Numbered from the stretch's first letter, positions 1 through 9,226 are shown. The stretch: DNA of 64,000 nucleotides from Acetobacter musti (GCF_011516835.1 NZ_WOTB01000002.1:1-64000), one strand, 5' to 3'. The notes: generated by a model not told the origin, from the letters alone. Translations and numbers: made by a program.

Positions 1-110
1 TCACGAAGGATGTCGAGACAACAATCTCGTCATCCTGCGCATGGTTGATGATTGCCCATATCCGCAGAGTTCTGCGAAAAATCAATCAAACCGCTTTCTG
101 ATTCAGGCTC
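1..110 (+). mobile_element. Probable right end of an insertion sequence (transposase C-terminus and terminal repeat)
   Basis: An open frame runs into the window from its left edge (bases 3-101, plus strand) and ends with a basic tail (IAHIRRVLRKINQTAF, then TGA), like the C-terminus of a small DDE transposase. Just after the stop, GATTCAGGCTC ends at base 110. There the TonB receptor homology on the other strand begins abruptly. The next three bases, TGA, fit the TNA target of IS1031-type IS5 elements. What is seen: a short open frame, and receptor homology stopping at this point. The IS identity and family are inferred, since the left end and most of the element lie outside the window. Confidence 0.45.
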
Positions 111-906
111 TGAGATGGAGATAACCGTTGCCTGAAAAACCAATGCCTCCATCGGCGTTAAGCTGATAATCCCAGCCAGGTGATCCGTAGAGATTGCTGA
201 AGGGATGCGCGCCGGTCTGAAAGGATGTGTTCAGGCCATGAGGTGTTTTTTTCAGGATGATGTTGACGACGCCGGCGATGGCGTCCGAGCCGTACATGGC
301 GGCTGCGCCGTCACGCAGAACCTCGATATGATCGATGGCCGAGATCGGGATGGCGTTGAGATCGACAGGAGTGGCGCCATGTTCGGGGCCGGAATAGGTG
401 GCGACAACACCAGTGGCGTGCCGCCTTTTTCCATCGACCAGCACGAGAACTTCATTGGGGCTTAGCCCGCGCATTCTGAGGCCCGCAACGACGCCGGAAC
501 CGCCGGTGATGCTGCTGTTGATGGACGGGTCCGTTCGTGTGAGGGCGTCGCTGATGTTGAGAGCGCCGGTTCTGGCAAGCTCCGCGCTGGTGATGATGTC
601 GATGGGACTGCTGCTGCTGCGTGCGGTGCGATGGGCGTCGCGGGTGCCGGTGACGATGAGCTGTTCTGTCTCAGTGGCCGGGAGAGCCGGGTGTCTGACG
701 GTTTTTACCAGGCTGACACCTGTCTTCTGTGGCATCGCGGCAGAACGGGAGACAGTGCGTGTCTGCACCGGGGTTTTTCTCTCCGTTTTTGTGCCGGTCG
801 CAGCACTCGGGCTTTCCTGTGCGGCAGCGGGGGAAACCGGAGTGACTATGTTCTGAACAGTAAAAAGAGTCGCGGTTACGTATAACCTGTGGCGAAACGT
901 CCGCAT
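111..906 (-). pseudogene. TonB-dependent outer-membrane receptor, 5' part only (interrupted)
   Basis: The start is taken as the ATG at 906, giving MRTFRHRLYVTATLF and a signal peptide ending near SPAAAQ. The plug domain follows: a TonB-box-like QLIVTGTR, then SSPIDIITSAEL, LRMRGLSPNEVLVLVDGKRR and IEVLRDGAAAMYGSDAIAGVVNI. The frame closes after about 270 residues at GNGYLHL, at the first barrel strands, whereas receptors of this family usually have 700-900 residues. The barrel is not found in another frame in bases 1-110, so this is not a simple frameshift; insertion of a mobile element explains it better. The gene is divergent from the LacI-type regulator at 1124, with a 217-bp shared upstream region, and may once have served the same substrate. 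It cannot make a working receptor as read. Confidence 0.8.
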
Positions 907-1123
907 AAATTCAACAGTATTCCTGAAGTGATGTAGTGGCGTCTGGATAGATATCCGGCTGATCAGGAGCAAACGAGATATTTTAATTGTTCGGGTAAGC
1001 GGTTTTTATCGGTACAGTCTCGTTGTGCTGGTGGTGGCTTTCTTACTGACGATTTTTCGCCGACTTGCGGATTCCTGATTTTCTCGCCTATGTCCGGATG
1101 TGATCGTGGCGCGGAGGAAAGAT

Positions 1124-2137
1124 GTGGGAGCGCAGGACGGGCGACGGGTGACATCGGTGGATGTGGCGAAACGGGCCGGGGTTTCGCAGTCGGCGGTGTC
1201 GCGGGCATTTTCCAGAACCGCGAGTATTGCGCCGGCAACGCGGGAGAAGATTCTGCGTGCGGCGGCGGAGCTGGATTACCGGCCAAACCGCATTCCGGCG
1301 ATCATGCTGTCGGGACGTTCCGGCATGGTCGGGGTTGTGGTCGGAGGGCTTTCCAATCCGTTCTATGCGTCGGCTCTGGAGCATCTGGTCTGTTCGCTGC
1401 GCGACCAGGGCCTGCAGGTGCTGCTGGTGCATGTGGATGACGCGCTGACGCTGGACAGTGCGCTGGAGCAGTTGCTGGGCTACCGGATCGACGCGGTGGT
1501 GACGGCGCTGGCGATTGGGTCGGAGGTGGTGGCGCAGGCGCTGGGAACGCTGCGTATTCCGGTGATCTGTTTCAATTCGCGACTGACGGGACCGTGGATT
1601 TCCACCGTGTCCTCGAACAACCGGGCGGCGGGGGTAACGGCGGCGCATCTGCTGCGGGAGAGGGGCGTGGCGTGTCCGGCCTGGCTGGCGGGGCCGCTGC
1701 GGAATGCGGCGTCGGTGGCGCGGGGCGAGGGATTTCGGGAGGGGCTGGGCGCGCTGGCCGCCGGTCTGGTATCTCTGCAGGGGGACGACACCTATGAGAG
1801 TGGGTATGAGGCGGTAAGCACGATGCTGGCGCGTGGCGTGCGGCCGGACGGGATGTTCTGCAGCAATGACATGATGGCGTGTGGGGCGATCGACGCGCTG
1901 CGGGACCGGGCGGGGCTGTGCTGTCCGCGCGATGTGGTGCTGCTGGGGTATGACAACATTCCGCAGGGCGCCTGGCGGGCGTATGATCTGACGACATTCG
2001 ATCAGGGAGTGGAGCGGCTTGTCGGGGCAGCCTGCGCGCTTCTGGCGGAGGCGCTGGCGGACGGAGCGGAGCCGGTTTCGCAGAGTCTTGTGATCGGGGC
2101 GGAGCTGCTGGAGCGGGGCAGCACGGGTCCGGTGTGA
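1124..2137 (+). CDS. LacI/GalR-family transcriptional regulator
   Basis: The protein starts with the LacI helix-turn-helix (VTSVDVAKRAGVSQSAVSRAF, residues about 8-28), a hinge region (LDYRPNRIPAIMLSG), then a periplasmic-binding-protein-like effector domain (VGVVVGGLSNPFYASALEHL; MFCSNDMMACGAIDALRD; VLLGYDNIPQ). At about 337 residues it has the usual family length. The GTG at 1124 is preferred because GGAGG at 1113-1117 precedes it by 6 bases; a GTG at 1100 is in frame but has no such site. It is transcribed toward an AroE-like gene and an MFS transporter, and a perfect 20-bp palindrome lies between it and that gene. A local repressor role for these neighbours is inferred. The effector is unknown. 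Confidence 0.9.
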   Translation: MGAQDGRRVTSVDVAKRAGVSQSAVSRAFSRTASIAPATREKILRAAAELDYRPNRIPAIMLSGRSGMVGVVVGGLSNPFYASALEHLVCSLRDQGLQVLLVHVDDALTLDSALEQLLGYRIDAVVTALAIGSEVVAQALGTLRIPVICFNSRLTGPWISTVSSNNRAAGVTAAHLLRERGVACPAWLAGPLRNAASVARGEGFREGLGALAAGLVSLQGDDTYESGYEAVSTMLARGVRPDGMFCSNDMMACGAIDALRDRAGLCCPRDVVLLGYDNIPQGAWRAYDLTTFDQGVERLVGAACALLAEALADGAEPVSQSLVIGAELLERGSTGPV

Positions 2138-2173
2138 GAGTTTTTACTTGCATGATCCGGGCAGCGGGCTTTT

Positions 2174-2193
2174 GATTGCATAGCTATGCAATC
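2174..2193. promoter_or_regulatory. Perfect 20-bp palindrome, candidate operator
   Basis: GATTGCATAGCTATGCAATC reads the same on both strands and lies 21 bases before the ATG of the AroE-like gene at 2215, 36 bases after the stop of the LacI-type regulator. Size, symmetry and position fit a LacI-family operator, although the usual central CG is replaced by GC inside AGCT. Binding is inferred. Confidence 0.6.
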
Positions 2194-2214
2194 CAGTCCG
2201 ACCGGAGCGACATC

Positions 2215-3072
2215 ATGAGCAGTCAGAGTTTTCTCAGCATCCTGACGGGATCTTTTTCGACGCCCTGCGCGGATAATCCGACGGTGGCGATGATCGAGGC
2301 GGGATACCGGGCGGCGGGGATCGACGCGCGGTATATCAACTGTGACGTGAAGCCGGAGGCACTGGGGGATGCGGTGTCCGGAGCCGTGGCGATGGAGTGG
2401 GCGGGGTTCAACTGCTCGCTGCCGCACAAGGTGGCGGTGATCGATCATCTCGACGAGCTGGCCGAATCCGCGAAAATTATTGGCGCTGTCAACTGTGTTT
2501 CGATCCGGGACGGGAAGCTGATCGGGGATAACACGGATGGAAAGGGTTTTCTTGCCTCGCTGAAGGAGGTGACGGACCCGTCTGGAAAACGGGTTCTGCT
2601 GCTCGGGGCCGGAGGCGCGGCACGGGCGATTGCGGTGGAACTGGGGCTGGCCGGGGTGGCGCATATCACTGTGGTCAATCGTGATCCGGAGAAGGCGGAA
2701 ACGATTGCGGCTCTGGTGCGGGACAGGACTGCCTGCGATGCTGCGGCGCAGGGCTGGGAAGGCGATGTCCGGGTGCCGGACGACACTGATATTGTGATCA
2801 ATGCGACGTCGGTCGGGCTGGGGGGCGCGGAGGCGATGCCACCGCTGGCGCAGGAGACGTTGCGGAAAGAGCTTGTTGTTGCCGATGTCATTCCGAATCC
2901 ACCGAAAACGAAGCTGCTGCGGCTGGCGAAAGAGCGGGGCTGCACGACGCTGGATGGTTTGGGGATGCTGGTCAATCAGGGCGTGATCGGTGTGGAGCTG
3001 TGGCTGGGCCAAACTCTGGATGCCGATGTGATGCAGAAAACGCTTCAGGAGATTTTCGGCGCGTCTGAGTGA
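2215..3072 (+). CDS. Shikimate dehydrogenase-like oxidoreductase (AroE family, divergent)
   Basis: This two-domain NAD(P)-dependent oxidoreductase has the AroE fold: catalytic lysine in NCSLPHKVAV, substrate-site Asp in GDNTDGKGFL, glycine-rich nucleotide loop LLGAGGAARA, and INATSVGLGG. The N-terminal SKSP-type shikimate carboxylate motif of true AroE is replaced by GSFSTPCADNP, so the substrate may not be shikimate itself. NRD after the second strand (VVNRDPEK) rather than NRT leaves cofactor choice open. The ATG at 2215 has GGAG about 10 bases upstream; an earlier in-frame ATG at 2176 lies inside the palindrome and is unlikely. The setting (regulator before, sugar-porter transporter after) suggests catabolism of a quinate, shikimate or other cyclic polyol rather than aromatic amino acid synthesis. 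Confidence 0.8.
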   Translation: MSSQSFLSILTGSFSTPCADNPTVAMIEAGYRAAGIDARYINCDVKPEALGDAVSGAVAMEWAGFNCSLPHKVAVIDHLDELAESAKIIGAVNCVSIRDGKLIGDNTDGKGFLASLKEVTDPSGKRVLLLGAGGAARAIAVELGLAGVAHITVVNRDPEKAETIAALVRDRTACDAAAQGWEGDVRVPDDTDIVINATSVGLGGAEAMPPLAQETLRKELVVADVIPNPPKTKLLRLAKERGCTTLDGLGMLVNQGVIGVELWLGQTLDADVMQKTLQEIFGASE

Positions 3073-3087
3073 TGGTGTCGTCCTGAG

Positions 3088-3210
3088 CCTCAGGGCTCTG
3101 CCCTGAAACCCGCAAAGGGACGCGGTCCCTTTAATCCCGTTTTATTAAATCAGATCGAGGTGCAGGCGGCTGTGCCTCCTGCCGGGGAACGGGTCAGAGC
3201 CCCGTAAAAG
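3088..3210. repeat. Two inverted copies of a dispersed hairpin repeat (REP-like)
   Basis: Bases 3088-3145 contain CAGGGCTCTGCCCTG and the hairpin AAAGGGAC-GCG-GTCCCTTT followed by a T-rich run. Bases 3160-3210 carry a second, related copy in the opposite orientation (GCAGGCGGCTGTGCCTCCTGC, then CGGGTCAGAGCCCCG). A third copy lies at 58923-58972. The pair fills the gap between the AroE-like gene and the transporter. The first hairpin could end or weaken transcription from the upstream gene. Confidence 0.65.
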
Positions 3211-3237
3211 CTGGTTATTTAAAAAGAGAACAGAGTG

Positions 3238-4689
3238 ATGGCGACCGTTTTGCATGGTGAGGCCGGACCGGGACTTCGTGACAGGGCGATGTCCTGTGTT
3301 TCCGAATTTGAGATCCTGGGGGACCGGCGAAAGACGGCGGCGCGATATGTGCGGATGGCGGCGGCTGTTGCGGCGGCGGGCGGGCTTCTGTTCGGCTATG
3401 ATACGGGGATTATCGCCGCAGCGCTGATTTTCGTGACACAGAGTTTTTCGCTGACGACGGTGGGGCAGGAGTGGGTCGCGGCGGCGCTGAATATCGGTGC
3501 GATTTTCGGAGCGGTGCTGAGCGGACCGCTTTCGGATCGTTTCGGACGCCGGCCGGCGGTCATGATGGCGGCGATGGTGTTTATTCTGGCGTCGTTCGGT
3601 TGCGGACTGGCGCCCGGGATCGGTATGATGATTGTCGCCCGGCTGGGGCTGGGTGTGGCGATCGGCGCGACGACGCAGATCGTGCCGGTTTACATGGCCG
3701 AGCTGGCGCCTCCCGAGCGACGGGGCGGCCTGGTTTCTCTGTTCCAGCTTGCATTTTCTCTTGGCTTGCTCGCAGCGTTTTTTGTCGGCTATGCGCTTTC
3801 GGGGCCGCCGGACTGCTGGCGTCCGATGTTCATGCTGGGTGCTGTGCCCGCGCTGTGCCTCGGCGTCGGGATGGTGTTTCTGCCGGAAAGCCCGCGCTGG
3901 CTGCTGCATAACGGGCAGGAGAAGCGGGCGGTGACCATTCTGTACCGGCTGCGGGGGCATTGCGATTGTGTCCGGCGGGAACTCGATGATGTGCTGACGG
4001 TCGATAAAGCGGAAGCGGGTGGCGGCTGGCGGGAGCTGATGCAGGGATGGGTACGTCCGGCGCTGGTGGTGGCGCTCGGGATTGCGGCGCTGTCACAGCT
4101 TTCAGGGCCGAATGTGATTGTTTATTACGCGCCCATCATTCTTTCGCAGGCGGGGCTGGGTCATTCGGCGGCGCTGCTGACATCGGTTTCGGTCGGGGTG
4201 ACGTCCACAGTGACGACGGCGATGGGGATTGCGTTGATCGACCGGGTGGGGCGGCGGCGGATGATGCTGGTGATGCTGCCGTTCGCGGCGCTGTCGCTGT
4301 TCGTGCTCGGAGCGATTTTTATCAGCCCTGCGCCGATTACGGGATTTCGCATGGCGCTGATGGTCGCTTCTCTGCTGGGCTACATTTTTTTCAATTTCGG
4401 CTCGCTGTCGGTCGCGGTCTGGCTGGTCGGGGCGGAGGTGTTTCCGCTGGCGGTGCGGAGCCGGGCGATGGGGCTGGCGAGTGCGACGGTCTGGCTGGCG
4501 GATACGATCGTCTCGCTGGTGACGCTTTCTCTTGTGAATGCGCTGGGAGCGACGGGGACGTTCTGGCTGTTTGGCGCGATCAATGTGCTGTCGTTTCTGT
4601 TCGTGTGGCGATACGTGCCGGAGACAGCGGGGCGCAGTCTGGAAGAGATTGAAACGTCGTTGCAGGAGGGAACGTTCCGGCCGGGATGA
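3238..4689 (+). CDS. MFS transporter, sugar porter family
   Basis: An inner-membrane secondary transporter of about 483 residues with 12 predicted membrane segments. Sugar-porter signatures are all present: GGLLFGYDTGII in TM1, RFGRRPAVM in loop 2-3, PESPRWLL before the central loop, DRVGRRRMML in loop 8-9 and PETAGRSLEEIE after TM12. The start is ATG 3238; a GTG directly before it and an ATG at 3289 are alternatives, and the shorter form still keeps all of TM1. Substrate cannot be read from sequence. The neighbours (LacI regulator, AroE-like enzyme) suggest a sugar, polyol or quinate-like compound taken up with protons. It converges on the gene at 4696, leaving six bases between stops. Confidence 0.88.
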   Translation: MATVLHGEAGPGLRDRAMSCVSEFEILGDRRKTAARYVRMAAAVAAAGGLLFGYDTGIIAAALIFVTQSFSLTTVGQEWVAAALNIGAIFGAVLSGPLSDRFGRRPAVMMAAMVFILASFGCGLAPGIGMMIVARLGLGVAIGATTQIVPVYMAELAPPERRGGLVSLFQLAFSLGLLAAFFVGYALSGPPDCWRPMFMLGAVPALCLGVGMVFLPESPRWLLHNGQEKRAVTILYRLRGHCDCVRRELDDVLTVDKAEAGGGWRELMQGWVRPALVVALGIAALSQLSGPNVIVYYAPIILSQAGLGHSAALLTSVSVGVTSTVTTAMGIALIDRVGRRRMMLVMLPFAALSLFVLGAIFISPAPITGFRMALMVASLLGYIFFNFGSLSVAVWLVGAEVFPLAVRSRAMGLASATVWLADTIVSLVTLSLVNALGATGTFWLFGAINVLSFLFVWRYVPETAGRSLEEIETSLQEGTFRPG

Positions 4690-4695
4690 TGAGGT

Positions 4696-5565
4696 TCATG
4701 ACAAGGCTGAGGCGCTGTCCTGAGATACCGGGCTGCCTGCTGTTCTGGTGCTCCGTCTGAGTCCATGCATTATGGCTGCCCGTCCTCTGGTCACGGCGTT
4801 GCGCATAGGGCTTTTTTCGTGCGGATTGCCATAATGCAGTAATGCCGTTGCCCGGATGCGGTGTCTGTCGCATGGCTCGTTCGCGTGGATCGAGCGGTAA
4901 CCCCAGAAAAAATAGATATTACCAGGGACCATTCTGATACGGGTGACAGGCAGTATGCCGGAAGTCACCATTTTTTTCAGAGCTCCCTGAACTATTTTCC
5001 TGTCCAGAAATACCTTGTCGATCAGGTTCGCACCGTAGGTTTTTCTGATCCTGCGTATGTTGGGGAGCATGACCAGATCACCTGTTCTCCCTTCTGATGG
5101 TATCAGCACGGGCAGAAGAATGGTCAGAATGTAAGAATCATAATGGAAATAAAAGGAATGTTTTTCACCGCTTCCACCCGAAAGACAGCGTAACAGCTGG
5201 TAGAGCGGCGAAGATGGTGGCTGTTTTCCGGTTCCTTTCCGGTAAAGTGCCTCGCAGGCCGCTCTGAATTCAGGGGAAGCAGGAAGTTTTTCAAGAAATG
5301 TACCGGTCAGCGGAGCGGAACCGACGACAGCAACATATTCGCCGGATGACGCCGCGACTTCTTTTTCAACGAACCGGGCCAGCGACGCCAGCCTGTCGGG
5401 GCTGACGCAGTGTGTGACGACACCAAAGCCGTATCTGTCCATATCCTCCGCGATCCGCGTCAGATTTTCGTCTGACAGGACAGGAAACACCGGAAGAGAA
5501 TCCGTTTCGTCGCCGAACACAGGGTCGAGATCGTAAATATCTGATATATTATTGTTTTCAGACAT
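4696..5565 (-). CDS. Hypothetical protein, Fe(II)/2-oxoglutarate oxygenase-like
   Basis: No close family is recognised, but the C-terminal half looks like a double-stranded beta-helix iron oxygenase. It has an HxD pair in YFHYDSYILTILL, a strand GDLVMLPNIRRI, and a distal His and Arg in FFWGYRSIHANEPC...RIRATALLHYGNP. That order (HxD, about 100 residues, H, then R) is typical of 2OG enzymes. The first 80 residues, with DENLTRIAEDMDRYGFGVVTHCV, resemble the N-terminal helix of phytanoyl-CoA-type proteins. The start at 5565 is chosen for GGAGA 10 bases upstream; an ATG at 5655 without a good site would add 30 residues. Metal binding and substrate are inference. It stands alone and its neighbours give no clue. 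Confidence 0.6.
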   Translation of the reverse strand: MSENNNISDIYDLDPVFGDETDSLPVFPVLSDENLTRIAEDMDRYGFGVVTHCVSPDRLASLARFVEKEVAASSGEYVAVVGSAPLTGTFLEKLPASPEFRAACEALYRKGTGKQPPSSPLYQLLRCLSGGSGEKHSFYFHYDSYILTILLPVLIPSEGRTGDLVMLPNIRRIRKTYGANLIDKVFLDRKIVQGALKKMVTSGILPVTRIRMVPGNIYFFWGYRSIHANEPCDRHRIRATALLHYGNPHEKSPMRNAVTRGRAAIMHGLRRSTRTAGSPVSQDSASALS

Positions 5566-5997
5566 GTTTTCGTGTCTCCACACCGTCCGGATGCCGGAGA
5601 TGCGAGGGTATTCCGTGATGGAAGAGGGCTGTTCGCCGGACACATTATTCTTCATTGCTGATAAAACATATTAATTTTACGTTAGTAATTCCATGACCTC
5701 GCCTGTCTAGCCTGAATGCCTTTCCTGGTCGCATTCTTGGACAGAACGGAAGTCACTGCCTGTTCTGCAAAGGAACGGGCAGAGATGACGGGTTTCCTGA
5801 ATTCAGCATGTCAAGGACCGTGTGTCTGATTTGTAATGCCGTTGTGACCTGATTTTCGTTGCAGGGCGGTTATCTGCTGTATCGCGTTACGGACGTCAGG
5901 GTGAGGACGGGTTTGCCAGACACTGTTATGTTGTCAGGTATTTGTTGTGTGGACGCGTTTCGTGTCTGACGTGTTGAGTGACGCCGGAGAGAAACGG
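5566..5997. other. Intergenic region between divergent genes
   Basis: About 430 bases lie between the oxygenase-like gene and the oleate hydratase gene. The stretch is richer in A and T near 5660-5690. No gene, RNA or convincing promoter pair could be named; it should hold both promoters. Confidence 0.5.
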
Positions 5998-7589
5998 ATG
6001 ACACGGACCAGAAACAGAACTCCTGAAAATGCGCATGTTTATCTGATCGGCAGCGGGATCGCGTCGCTTGCGAGCGCTGTGCTGCTGATCCGGGATGCGG
6101 GCGTGCCGGGCAGGAATATTCATATTCTGGAAAAGGACAGGATCGCGGGCGGGGCGCTGGATGGCTCCGGGGATGCGGAACATGGTTTTGTCGCGCGTGG
6201 CGGCCAGATGCATGAACGGCATTATGCCTGTTACTGGGATCTGCTTTCGGGGATTCCCTCTCTGGAGAACCCGGAGGTTTCGGTCACGGATGAGACGTTC
6301 GAGTTTAATGAGCGGCTGATTTCGCATGGTCAGGCACGGCTTCTGAAGGACGGGAGGCGGCTGGATGTGTCGTCCTACGGACTGTCGCTGGCGCAGCAGG
6401 CGCGACTTCTGAAACTTCTTTATGAATCGGAAGCGTCTCTTGGGGACCGGAAGATCGAGGACTGGTTCGACGGGGCGTTTTTCGGGACGAATTTCTGGTT
6501 CATCTGGTCGACGATGTTTGCGTTTCAGCGCTGGAGCAGTCTGGCGGAGATGCGGCGCTTATGCGGCGCTTCATTCATATGGTGGAGGGGCTGCCGCATC
6601 TGGGTGGCGTGCTGAGGACGAAATACGAGCAGTATCACTCCGTGGTCGTGCCTTTGCAGCGCTGGCTGGAGAATAAAGGCGTTGAGGTCCGGTTTGGCGC
6701 AGAGGTGACCGATATCGGGTTTGAGACCACGAATGGCGAAAAGCGCGCGACGATTCTGCAGCTTGCCGATGGCGGGAGTATTCCGCTGGGCGCGAACGAT
6801 TATGTGTTTACCACGCTGGGCTCGATCACGGAGAGTTCGGATAACGGGGCATGGGATCGCGCGCCGGTTCTGAAAGGTCTGGCGGAGTCCGGGTCCTGGA
6901 AGCTGTGGAAGACGCTGGCGGCGAAGGACGCGACATTCGGGAATCCGTCGCCGTTCTGCGATCACATTGAGGGATCGAAGTGGTATTCGTTTACGGCGAC
7001 GCTGAAAGATCCGGTTTTCCATGATTATATGGAGGAGTTTTCGGGCAATCTGTCCGGAACAGGCGGTCTGGTGACGCTGACAGATTCGAACTGGCTGATG
7101 TCGTTCGTCATTGCGCGGCAGCCGCATTTTCCGAATCAGCCGCGTGATGTGAAGATTTTCTGGGGATATGCGCTGTATCCGGACCGGAAGGGAAATTTCG
7201 TCAGTAAGACTATGGCGGAATGCACGGGGAAGGAAATTCTCGACGAGCTGTGGGGGCATCTGAAGATTCAGGATCTGATGAAGCCGTATGTCGATGAGGG
7301 GAAAGTGAACTGCATTCCTGTTGCGATGCCGTATGTCGATGCGCTGTTCATGCCGAGGAGGATCGGGGATCGGCCGGATGTAGTGCCGGCGGGTGCGGCG
7401 AATTTCGCTTTCCTCGGGCAGTTCGTGGAGGCGCCGCATGACTGTGTGTTTACGGTCGAGTATTCGGTGCGGACGGCGCAGATGGCGGTGTACGGACTGT
7501 TCGAGACCGGAAAGGAGCCGATCCCGGTTTATGATTCGATCCATAATCCGAAATATCTGATCGAGGCTGCGCGGGCGATCAGCCGGTAA
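5998..7589 (+). pseudogene. ohyA: Oleate hydratase (myosin-cross-reactive antigen family), frameshifted
   Basis: The family uses FAD to add water to the double bond of unsaturated fatty acids such as oleate. The first part (ATG 5998, with GGAGAG upstream) holds the FAD-binding segment LIGSGIASLASAVLLIRDAG, HILEKDRIAGGALDG and RGGQMHERHYACYWDL. The second part (frame opening at 6561) continues with RRFIHMVEGLPHLGGVLRTKYEQY through FLGQFVEAPHDCVFTVEYSVR to a normal C-terminus. Homologs read EMRRYM-RRFIHM across the joint. Here the bases CGCTTATGCGGCGC lack one nucleotide, so the frame changes near 6558-6562. The total of 1592 bases is one short of 531 codons. Apart from this the gene is intact, so a very recent mutation or a sequencing error is likely. 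No slippery heptamer suggests programmed shifting. Confidence 0.85.
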
Positions 7590-7702
7590 GGTCTCGCTTT
7601 TCACCGTTTTCCGGCGTGGCGCCTTTTCGGGAGACGGCGCGTTGGAAATGCCGGGTCTGCGACAGAAAAAGGCGGTCCAGGCCGGGTCGTATGGAGGTGT
7701 CG

Positions 7703-9226
7703 ATGTCTGAAGGTAAACCTCCGGCTCCGGTCGAGATCGAGCTGAAGCTGCTCTTTCCGCCGGATGCGCGCGTGCTGATCGAACGACATCCGGTGCTGAA
7801 GGCTGCTGTGTTACCGCCGCAGGCAAAGCATCTGGTGACGACCTATTACGACACGCCGGATCTGGCGCTGAGCAGGACCGGGTTATCCCTGCGGGTGCGG
7901 CGGACAGGGAAGGACCGGGTTCAGACACTGAAGTCTCAGGGGGCGGAGGACGGGCTGGCGTCCGGGCGCGGAGAATGGGAGTGGCCGGTAAAGGCGGACA
8001 CGCCTGATCTGCGGCTACTGGCGGAGATCCCGGCTTCGGTCATGCGGTCCTTTCCGGCTGGCGACGTGAAGCCGGTCTGGGTGTCGGATATTCACTGGAC
8101 GGCGTGGCTGCTGCGTTATGAAAGCGCGACGGTGGAGCTGGTGATTGACGAGGGCGTGGTCCGGGCGGACGGGGGCGAGGTTCCTGTCCGGGAGATGGAG
8201 CTTGAGCTGAAGGAAGGGCCGGTCGGGGCGCTGTATGGTCTGGCGCTGGAGATGCAGTACACGCTTCCGTTACGGCTGGGCGTGGAGACGAAGGCGGCGC
8301 GGGGATACCGGCTGCTGACCGGTGCTTTGCCGGAGGCGGTGCATGTGCAGAAACCGGCAGCCGGAAAAAAGACGACAGCCCAGGATGGATTCCGGTCTGT
8401 GGTCGGGGCCTGTCTGAGCGCGCTGGCCGGCAATCTGCCTGCGGCGGAGACGGGGGAGCCGGAGGGTATTCATCAGATGCGGGTGGCGAACCGGCGGCTG
8501 CGCGCGGTGCTGCGGTTGTTTGCGGATCATCTGGAGGCGTCCGTCGCCGGTGTTTTTGAGGATGAGCTGCGTCGGATCGGGCGGGAGTTGGGTGAGGCGC
8601 GGGACCGGGATGTGTTTTGTCTGGAGACGCTGCCGGCGACTTTTCCCGATGGGCAGTCAGAGGAATGGCGGCGTCTTCTGATGGATGCGGCGATGGAAAA
8701 GAGGACCGGTGCCCATGAGCAGTTGCGCGAGGAGCTTGAGGGGCCGGCTCTCACGGCGCTGGTGCTGTCGCTGGCTGCCTGGGCGGAGGGGCAGCCGTTT
8801 TCCGGTGCGGGCGCGTCGGTGACGGAGCCGCTCTCCGATGTGGCGCCGGTATTGCTTGATAAGATGGCGCGCAGGGTGCGGCGGCGGGGACGCCATATTG
8901 ACCGGCTGTCGATGGAGGAGCTGCACTCCCTGCGGAAGGCTCTGAAGAGGCTTCGTTACAGTGCTGACTGCTGCACGGGGCTTTATCCGCATCGGACGGT
9001 GAAATCCTGGCTGAAGCACTGCAGGCATCTGCAGGCGCTGTTGGGTGAGATCAATGACGCGGTGGTGTCTCAGAACCTGGTGGTTGCGATGAGTGAGGAG
9101 CGGATCGAGCTTGCACCTGCTGCCGGCGCGCTCAGCCTGTGGAGTGAGAAACGGCGGCGAAAGGCGATCGGGAAGCTGTCAGGCGCCTGGGATGAGTTTC
9201 AGGACGCCACGCCGTTCTGGCGGTGA
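7703..9226 (+). CDS. CYTH and CHAD domain-containing protein (inorganic triphosphatase-like)
   Basis: About 507 residues. The N-terminal CYTH domain (about 1-200) shows the ExExK signature in VEIELKLLF, then TYYDTPDLALSRTGLSLRVR and the acidic and basic tunnel residues typical of tripolyphosphatase or thiamine-triphosphatase-like enzymes. The C-terminal CHAD domain (about 225-500) is helical and His/Arg rich (GIHQMRVANRRLRAVLRLF; LHSLRKALKRLRYS), a type that binds polyphosphate. The two-domain order matches the E. coli YgiF type. The start at ATG 7703 has GGAGG five bases before it. A role in polyphosphate or triphosphate turnover in the cytoplasm is family knowledge. It follows the oleate hydratase at a distance of 113 bases and may be separately expressed. 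Confidence 0.9.
   Translation: MSEGKPPAPVEIELKLLFPPDARVLIERHPVLKAAVLPPQAKHLVTTYYDTPDLALSRTGLSLRVRRTGKDRVQTLKSQGAEDGLASGRGEWEWPVKADTPDLRLLAEIPASVMRSFPAGDVKPVWVSDIHWTAWLLRYESATVELVIDEGVVRADGGEVPVREMELELKEGPVGALYGLALEMQYTLPLRLGVETKAARGYRLLTGALPEAVHVQKPAAGKKTTAQDGFRSVVGACLSALAGNLPAAETGEPEGIHQMRVANRRLRAVLRLFADHLEASVAGVFEDELRRIGRELGEARDRDVFCLETLPATFPDGQSEEWRRLLMDAAMEKRTGAHEQLREELEGPALTALVLSLAAWAEGQPFSGAGASVTEPLSDVAPVLLDKMARRVRRRGRHIDRLSMEELHSLRKALKRLRYSADCCTGLYPHRTVKSWLKHCRHLQALLGEINDAVVSQNLVVAMSEERIELAPAAGALSLWSEKRRRKAIGKLSGAWDEFQDATPFWR

Noticed and set aside
6540..6580. Programmed ribosomal frameshift in the oleate hydratase gene
   Set aside because: No slippery heptamer or downstream pseudoknot-like hairpin is visible, and homologs are encoded in one frame.
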